This document shows, in pieces, positions 4,867-5,792 of a stretch of DNA of 5,792 bases. The stretch comes from Actinomycetota bacterium (lineage in GTDB: Bacteria > Actinomycetota > Acidimicrobiia > Acidimicrobiales > Iamiaceae): positions 1-5,792 of the forward strand of contig JADGOP010000174.1 in the NCBI GenBank assembly GCA_017882935.1. Direction: 5' to 3'. Under the pieces are notes generated by a model. It was not told where the DNA came from. It saw only the letters and a list, made by a program, of their open reading frames with translations, and did no database searches. Every line of letters begins with the position of its first letter. The first letter of the stretch is position 1. Both the position numbers and the translations under genes were made by a program.

Positions 4867-5418
4867 ATGTGCCGACCGTGCCTGCCGACCGTGCCTGCCG
4901 ATGTGGTGATCCGGGACGCGACCGAACGGGACCTGCCGGCCATCAGCGACCTGAGCAACGCCATGGTGACCACGTCGACCATCGCCTGGACCGAGAGCCC
5001 GGAGACGCTGGCGCAGCGCGAGGCCTGGTTCGAGCACCAGCAGGTCGACGGCAACCCCGTGCTCGTCGCCGACCTCGACGGCACGGTCGTCGGCTACGCC
5101 ACCTATGCCGACTTCCGCGACTCGCACAAGTGGCCGGGCTACCGCTTCACCATCGAGCACACCATCCACGTGCGCGAGGACCACTGGGGCCGCGACATCG
5201 GCCGGGCCCTCCTCGACGCGCTGATCGAGCGCGGGCGCGTCGCGGGCAAGCACGTCATCGTCGCCGCCGTCGACAGCGCCAACGTCGGCTCGATCCACTT
5301 CCACGAGCGCCTCGGCTTCGTCGAGGTGGCGCGCATGCCGGAGACCGGGCACAAGTTCGGGGCCTGGCTGGAGCTGGTGCTGCTGCAGCGGATCATCGAT
5401 CCGGGCGGCCGTCGCTGA
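4867..5418 (+). CDS. GNAT N-acetyltransferase of the phosphinothricin / methionine sulfoximine (MnaT-like) family
   Basis: A 183-residue cytoplasmic acetyltransferase. The domain starts at VIRDATERDLPAIS (14-27). It resembles E. coli MnaT (YncA) and the Bar/Pat enzymes over the middle and end: YADFRDSHKWPGYRFTIEH (80-98), IHVREDHWGRDIGRALLDAL (100-119, acetyl-CoA loop), GKHVIVAAVDSANVGSIHFHERLGF (127-151) and GHKFGAWLELVLLQ (161-174). E97 and H146 match the catalytic Glu88 and His137 positions of Bar. Members acetylate the amino group of glutamate analogues such as phosphinothricin or methionine sulfoximine, or of other amino acids and amines. The loop normally QGxGxG reads WGRDIG here. The ATG at 4867 is preferred because TAGGCT sits 6 bases upstream (leaderless); residues 2-12 are encoded by a 13-bp tandem repeat, so GTG at 4903 or 4906 remains possible. 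Confidence 0.9.
   Translation: MCRPCLPTVPADVVIRDATERDLPAISDLSNAMVTTSTIAWTESPETLAQREAWFEHQQVDGNPVLVADLDGTVVGYATYADFRDSHKWPGYRFTIEHTIHVREDHWGRDIGRALLDALIERGRVAGKHVIVAAVDSANVGSIHFHERLGFVEVARMPETGHKFGAWLELVLLQRIIDPGGRR
4871..4901 (+). repeat. 13-bp tandem repeat at the start of the acetyltransferase gene
   Basis: GCCGACCGTGCCT occurs at 4871-4883 and again at 4884-4896, followed by a third partial copy (GCCGA, 4897-4901). It begins one base after the start codon. Because 13 is not a multiple of three, the copies encode different residues, and a change in copy number would shift the frame from the ATG. Confidence 0.85.
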
Positions 5419-5434
5419 CCCGACCCGCCCTGGC

Positions 5435-5438
5435 AGGA
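5435..5438 (+). promoter_or_regulatory. Ribosome binding site before the PhyH-like gene
   Basis: AGGA lies 9 bases before the GTG at 5448 and supports that start. The same place reads CAGGAT (5434-5439), an imperfect TANNNT box, so a separate promoter is possible. With only 29 bases between genes, co-transcription with the acetyltransferase is the simpler reading. Confidence 0.4.
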
Positions 5439-5447
5439 TCGGTACCC

Positions 5448-5792
5448 GTGTCCGCCCTCGACGAGCTCCGACGCCACCCCTGGAACCGGGACTTCGCGTG
5501 GGTCCCGAGCGAGCCGCCCTTCTCGGTCGTCTCCCCGGAGCAGGCGGCGGCGTTCGACCGTGACGGCTTCGTGGTGGTGCCCGACGTGTTCGACGCCGCC
5601 ACGGTCGCGGGGGTCACCGCCGAGATCGACGGCTTCGAGGCCGAGGTCGAGGCCGGGCTGCGCCGCCGCGACGGCGAGCGCTTCGCCATCGCCGAGGCCG
5701 GCGCGATCACCTTCGCCACCCACCCCGTGGGACGGTCGGAACGGCTGCGCGCGTTCGCGTCCCACCCGTTCTTCGTGGGGGTGTGCGCCGAC
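5448..5792 (+). CDS. Phytanoyl-CoA dioxygenase (PhyH) family protein, N-terminal part
   Basis: An open frame of 115 codons starts at GTG 5448 and runs without a stop to the right edge. The start follows an AGGA site and lies 29 bases after the acetyltransferase stop. After a charged start (LDELRRHPWNRDFAWVP) comes EQAAAFDRDGFVVVPDVFD (31-49), the opening signature of PhyH-type Fe(II)/2-oxoglutarate oxygenases (helix, DGFVVVPDVF, then the helix AATVAGVTAEIDGFE). The metal-binding HxD and distal His should lie beyond the window and cannot be checked. Such enzymes hydroxylate lipid acyl-CoAs, ectoine or secondary metabolites; the substrate here is open. Codon use matches the neighbours. Confident as a gene; good but not final as PhyH family, since only the N-terminal third or so is visible. 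Confidence 0.8.
   Translation, partial: MSALDELRRHPWNRDFAWVPSEPPFSVVSPEQAAAFDRDGFVVVPDVFDAATVAGVTAEIDGFEAEVEAGLRRRDGERFAIAEAGAITFATHPVGRSERLRAFASHPFFVGVCAD

Noticed and set aside
3889..5352. A 487-codon minus-strand open frame crossing the lipoprotein and acetyltransferase genes
   Set aside because: It runs antisense to the GNAT gene and out of frame with the lipoprotein, and is His/Arg/Asp-rich without a domain. Both overlapped genes have strong family matches.
531..5419. Recurring CTGAC / GTCAG words across the window as a dispersed regulatory motif
   Set aside because: Several copies are simply a TGA stop followed by C (533, 555, 2825, 5416), which is common in high-GC genes. Only the symmetric pairs at 2760-2774 and 2800-2821, next to a promoter, were kept.
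1..5792. Search for tRNA, rRNA, CRISPR, insertion sequence, integrase or defence genes
   Set aside because: No cloverleaf-like segment, spaced direct repeats, transposase or recombinase motif, or terminal inverted repeats were seen; nearly all sequence is taken up by ordinary enzyme genes.

Overview
The window is a very GC-rich (roughly 70% by eye) stretch of bacterial chromosome. Codons end almost always in G or C, genes are tightly packed, and several promoter candidates have a TANNNT -10 box, one of them placed so that the transcript would start at the ATG (leaderless). Together with the gene families, this points to an actinobacterium, perhaps an environmental or acidimicrobial lineage. 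That placement is inference; no rRNA or other marker gene is present. I see no mobile element, CRISPR array, tRNA or phage gene.

Layout from left to right. (1) Plus strand, 1-535: the C-terminal end of a VOC/glyoxalase-type metalloenzyme, followed by a small single-domain GNAT-like protein of the YjdJ/Acetyltransf_CG type. (2) Minus strand, 555-2743: an N-acyl-D-amino-acid deacylase-type amidohydrolase with an epoxide-hydrolase-like (LEH/SnoaL, NTF2-fold) gene overlapping it by 4 bases (ATGA), so the two are probably translationally coupled. (3) A regulatory gap, 2744-2824, holding a -10 box and two CTGAC/GTCAG inverted repeats. (4) Minus strand, 2825-3796: a TauD/TfdA-family Fe(II)/2-oxoglutarate dioxygenase with its own ribosome binding site and a candidate promoter. 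(5) A hairpin cluster at 3842-3913. (6) Minus strand, 3924-4808: a lipoprotein with two META (HslJ-like) domains. (7) A short divergent promoter region, 4809-4866. (8) Plus strand, 4867-5418: a MnaT/phosphinothricin-type N-acetyltransferase. (9) Plus strand, 5448 to the end: the N-terminal part of a PhyH-type dioxygenase that runs off the window.

The minus-strand trio (dioxygenase, amidohydrolase, LEH-like protein) reads like a small catabolic or modification locus: an oxygenase that could hydroxylate a substrate, a hydrolase for an amide or related bond, and an NTF2-fold protein that may act on an intermediate. The actual substrate cannot be read from the sequence. The remaining genes look like ordinary accessory functions: acetyl transfer, envelope lipoprotein, oxygenases.

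I do not see a clear new defence or mobile system. The observations most worth checking are the divergent promoter whose two -10 boxes share a TA step, the operator-like repeats in front of the amidohydrolase, the hairpin cluster, an out-of-frame 13-bp tandem repeat just after a start codon, and altered catalytic or ligand positions in the amidohydrolase, LEH-like, TauD-like and GNAT proteins.
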